Shown here: piece after piece, positions 6,378 through 8,750 of the stretch
Numbering within the stretch: position 1 is the stretch's first letter
Layout: each line of letters opens with the position of its first letter
Assembly (NCBI GenBank): GCA_020860985.1
Contig: JAJBTG010000031.1
Span: 1 to 8,750, forward strand
Length of the DNA: 8,750 nucleotides
From: Oscillospiraceae bacterium
GTDB taxonomy: Bacteria; Bacillota; Clostridia; UBA1381
Direction: 5' to 3'
Program-made: the position numbers and the translations under genes
Notes under the pieces: generated by a model
The model's database searches: none
Told to the model about the DNA's origin: nothing
The model's input: only the letters and a program-made list of their open reading frames with translations

Positions 6378-7690
6378 GTCAACATCTCCGATAAATTTTG
6401 TTTCCAGCATAAATATCCCGCGAGATAAACGCCCAGTCCGACAGCCATTGATGCCGTTATCAGAGGCTCCGTCCGTTTATGCCGCTCGGAGAAATCCGAG
6501 AGGAATAAAAACGCCGGTATCGCGCAGGTCATATAACGCGGCGCGCTTATTATGTAATCAACACTCATATTGAGTATAAAATACACGATAAGATACGCGC
6601 TGTACATATTTCTGCTTTTTCGCAGACCGTATACGTTGCAGGCAAGCACCAAAATTATCGATACTATTGACGGAATCCATATCTCAACAGCCCTTTCCGC
6701 ACTGCCCGACATCAAATTATTAAACAAAGAGGAAATACCCGTACCGAAATACGCCGAGCCGTGATTCCAGTATTTGTGCTGATACTCGAGGAATTTAAAC
6801 GGATCGCCGGTGACCTTCCAATTACAGAAGAGATATATGCCCGTTCCCAAAAGCATCAGGAATATCCAAAGTCCTTTGGAATAGAACAGCCGCCATACCT
6901 CTTTTATATTCTTGTTTTTGAGCTTTTCAAGTATTTTGTAATGCTCCAGCCATTCGACGGCGGCGGGAATTGCAAGCATAATGCCCACCATTCGCGACAG
7001 AGCCGCCGCGGCTCCGAATATACCAACAAGATGCCATTTATGCTTTCTTATATAATAAAGCGTTGCCGCCGATGTGAAGAGCAGCATACTTTCATTCATT
7101 ATCGTTCCGAAGAAAAGCGCGTGCGGAAATACCGACATATAAATTATCGCGCGCATTGCTGTGCTTTTATTGTAATCTATTGAAAACAGCTTGAACAGAT
7201 AGCAGCAAGCCGCCGAATAGAGCGTAAAGGAGGTTATAAGTCCGCTCAGCCGCATATCGCGGAACACGAGATTAAATATCTTCATAATCCACGGATAAAG
7301 CGGGAAAAATGCCAATGTAGTATAGTCCGCGCCGTTGCTTTCGGTGTGATATGTGTAGCCGCCCATAGCGATGTGGTAGTAATTATTGGCGTCCCATTTC
7401 ATATACTGCTCCATAATTCCGTCAAAGCCGTTTACGTTGTCGTTAAACATATATATGACGCATAGCGAGAATATGAATACAATAATTCTGAAAAGAAACG
7501 CTGCGCCGAATACAAAAGCGATTTCCTTTACCGTCGGTTCCTGCGAATCATAAAGTATTCGCTTGTCTGCAAGAACAGCATCGGTGAATTTGTTTTTCGG
7601 CAGCGCAAGTCCCGAGCTTGATAAAACTCTCATCAGTATCACAATGACAGCGCACCATACAATAACGCTTGATAAAATTGAAACAATCAT
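6374..7690 (-). CDS. PIG-V-like mannosyltransferase-family GT-C protein
   Basis: A polytopic membrane protein of 438 residues. WDANNYYHIAMGGY (99-112), FFPLYPW (128-134), FPHALFFGTIMNES (188-201) and SAPRYM (382-387) match, in order, the signature regions of the PIG-V (GPI mannosyltransferase 2-like) family that is also found in bacteria. The Asp in WDANN is the expected catalytic base in the first external loop. Bacterial members probably use polyprenyl-phosphate mannose or a similar donor to modify surface polymers; the acceptor cannot be told here. I chose the ATG at 7690 because GGAG lies about 7 bases upstream. The ATG at 7738 has no ribosome site and falls on the predicted transcription start. 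It is the first gene of the operon and overlaps the next by four bases (ATGA). Confidence 0.82.
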   Translation of the reverse strand: MIVSILSSVIVWCAVIVILMRVLSSSGLALPKNKFTDAVLADKRILYDSQEPTVKEIAFVFGAAFLFRIIVFIFSLCVIYMFNDNVNGFDGIMEQYMKWDANNYYHIAMGGYTYHTESNGADYTTLAFFPLYPWIMKIFNLVFRDMRLSGLITSFTLYSAACCYLFKLFSIDYNKSTAMRAIIYMSVFPHALFFGTIMNESMLLFTSAATLYYIRKHKWHLVGIFGAAAALSRMVGIMLAIPAAVEWLEHYKILEKLKNKNIKEVWRLFYSKGLWIFLMLLGTGIYLFCNWKVTGDPFKFLEYQHKYWNHGSAYFGTGISSLFNNLMSGSAERAVEIWIPSIVSIILVLACNVYGLRKSRNMYSAYLIVYFILNMSVDYIISAPRYMTCAIPAFLFLSDFSERHKRTEPLITASMAVGLGVYLAGYLCWKQNLSEMLT

Positions 7691-7743
7691 AAAAAATCTC
7701 CGTTCCGCTGTATATCCTTTCAGCAATGATTTATACATAGTTA

Positions 7744-7772
7744 ATTATAACATGAAAAACAACTTATTTCAA
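7744..7772 (-). promoter_or_regulatory. Sigma-A-type promoter of the glycosyltransferase operon
   Basis: On the minus strand TTGAAA (complement of 7767-7772) and a perfect TATAAT (complement of 7744-7749) are 17 bases apart. Transcription would start near 7737, giving a leader of about 47 bases to the ATG at 7690. It sits directly downstream of the terminator of the L,D-transpeptidase gene, so the operon has its own transcription unit. No operator-like repeat is obvious. Confidence 0.7.
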
Positions 7773-7794
7773 CAATAAATTAAGGCATGATTGC

Positions 7795-7828
7795 AAAAAA
7801 ATGGCTGCCGCATTTTAATGCGGCAGCC
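7795..7828 (-). terminator. Rho-independent terminator of the L,D-transpeptidase gene
   Basis: GGCTGCCGCA (7803-7812) pairs perfectly with TGCGGCAGCC (7819-7828); the A/T centre could extend the stem to 12 bp. On the minus strand the stem is followed by A then seven Ts (complement of 7795-7802). It starts 11 bases after the transpeptidase stop codon. The plus-strand side is also T-rich, so it could work in both directions, but no plus-strand gene reads into it. Confidence 0.9.
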
Positions 7829-7839
7829 GCTTTATTTTT

Positions 7840-8750
7840 TTATTCCTCCTCGCTGCCGATAACTATAACGGTATCGGGGGTGGCGAGATTAATCAGCTTT
7901 ACCATGCTGTCGCGGTCAATCGCGATACAGCCGGAGGTCGGATTGTCGGTTGAGCAGTGGATGAAAATCGCGCTTCCAAGTCCCGGGATGCAGTCGGGAT
8001 TGTATTCGATATTTATCGCGTAGGCATACGCTGTTTGGTATGACGCGATATGCTCCGCGCTTGACCAGTCCGGTTCAACGTCGTTGGCGCTTACGAGTTG
8101 GTTGTAATAAGCGGAATTGGAATCGTCAACCCAGTAATAGCTGTCGTCAACCTGTATATATTCAAGCTCCGTTCCCGGCTCCGGCTCGTTGCCGAACGCA
8201 AATCCGAGCGAGAAGGTTCCCGTCGGGGTTTTTCCGTCACCCTCGGCGGTCTTGTCAATTCCGTTCTTTCCGACATAGCACGGCACGGTTATAAGCTCCT
8301 GCCATACCCCGTTTTCGGATTTCTTATGAAAGGATAACGCGCCCTCACTGCCGCCTTGGTACGAAACAACGATTATTCCGTCCGCGTATTCCGCTTCGGG
8401 CATTGAGGAGGCATAGCTGCTTTTCTCAATGTCGGATATGCGCATATCGGGAACCGCACAGCGCGTAACTATAGCGGCGGTTTCGCACCGCAGGAGCGTT
8501 TGCTCCGGTGAAAATGTCAGCATTGTATCGACTCCCATAATTATACCCTCGTTATAGACTGCGGAAATATAATACGAATATTCCTCGTCAAGGTCGGGGA
8601 TGTCCTCATAGGAAACACTGTTTATTTCCTCCATCGGCAGAACATACGCGAAAATATATGCCGCGTATTTTCTCAGCGCCGGCTCGTTTTCCATGCCCTC
8701 GAAGCGGTCGTCGATGATTCCATTCTCAATCGCGTAGCCAAAATATGTAT
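7840..8750 (-). CDS. SLH-domain L,D-transpeptidase (YkuD family), 5' end outside the window
   Basis: A cell-envelope enzyme: the YkuD domain forms or edits peptidoglycan cross-links or anchors proteins with a catalytic Cys, and the SLH repeats bind secondary cell-wall polymers. The frame is open to the window edge, so the start and any signal peptide are not seen. The visible part begins inside one SLH repeat (YFGYAIENGI near 8742-8713) and continues through a second (YNEGIIMGVD, TFSPEQTLLRCETAAIVTR). A linker leads into the YkuD domain with GDGKTPTGTF and the active-site region IFIHCSTDNPTSGCIA. Counting from the internal Met at 8694, the key residues are H246 and C256. The Ser-Gly-Cys form is a variant of the more common HGC motif. 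It ends in EEE just after the domain. A strong terminator follows, so it is not part of the glycosyltransferase operon. Confidence 0.9.
   Translation of the reverse strand, partial: TYFGYAIENGIIDDRFEGMENEPALRKYAAYIFAYVLPMEEINSVSYEDIPDLDEEYSYYISAVYNEGIIMGVDTMLTFSPEQTLLRCETAAIVTRCAVPDMRISDIEKSSYASSMPEAEYADGIIVVSYQGGSEGALSFHKKSENGVWQELITVPCYVGKNGIDKTAEGDGKTPTGTFSLGFAFGNEPEPGTELEYIQVDDSYYWVDDSNSAYYNQLVSANDVEPDWSSAEHIASYQTAYAYAINIEYNPDCIPGLGSAIFIHCSTDNPTSGCIAIDRDSMVKLINLATPDTVIVIGSEEE

Noticed and set aside
5148..6410. The longer start at 6410 for the 409-residue GT-C
   Set aside because: No ribosome site precedes it, whereas 6377 has GGAG and an ATGA overlap with the upstream gene.
6761..7183. 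A 140-codon plus-strand frame
   Set aside because: It lies antisense to the PIG-V-like gene; the sequence is rich in Arg, His and Tyr, without domains or a ribosome site.
1..8750. CRISPR arrays, tRNA or rRNA genes, riboswitches, transposase genes
   Set aside because: No regularly spaced repeats, cloverleaf, conserved aptamer pattern or transposase-like frame was seen on either strand.

Overview
The window looks like a chromosomal segment from an anaerobic Gram-positive member of the Clostridia (Eubacteriales, possibly Oscillospiraceae-like). This rests on strong AGGAGG-type ribosome sites, moderate G+C, an SLH-domain L,D-transpeptidase, and a remnant of the SLOG/DUF1273-type small protein common in that group. 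Taxonomy is inference; no rRNA or other marker is present. Apart from the first ~1 kb, all genes lie on the minus strand.

Layout, left to right. (1) 1-190: a good promoter with a perfect palindrome in its spacer, driving a 44-47 codon remnant of an SLOG-type protein. (2) 208-1024: a hairpin repeat, then an intact exodeoxyribonuclease III (xth) on the plus strand. (3) 1037-1957: no intact gene. It is a mosaic of minus-strand remnants: a membrane protein resembling DUF6056 that is N-terminally deleted, frameshifted, stopped and split by a ~113 bp hairpin-rich insertion, running into the C-terminal end of a GtrA-type flippase that is also frameshifted. The insertion shares a ~37 bp arm, inverted, with the hairpin in front of xth. 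(4) 1958-7690: a minus-strand operon for lipid-linked sugar transfer. In transcription order it holds a PIG-V-like GT-C, a second GT-C (ATGA overlap), a GtrB/DPM1-like family 2 polyprenyl-phosphate glycosyltransferase, a 122 bp element with 13 bp terminal inverted repeats, and a third, larger GT-C with a C-terminal soluble domain. A sigma-A-type promoter lies just upstream. (5) 7795-8750: an SLH-domain L,D-transpeptidase, cut by the right window edge and closed by a strong terminator.

How the genes fit together: GtrB-like enzymes load a sugar onto undecaprenyl phosphate, GtrA-like proteins flip it, and GT-C enzymes use it on the outer membrane face to decorate a surface polymer. Here three GT-C frames are open, but the GtrA homologue is wrecked and the GtrB-like gene has ATC where its ATG should be, directly behind a well-placed ribosome site. 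The most interesting reading is either a glycosylation locus caught in the middle of decay, or one whose donor-making step uses a very rare start codon and whose flippase is supplied elsewhere. I see no clearly new defence or mobile system in this window.
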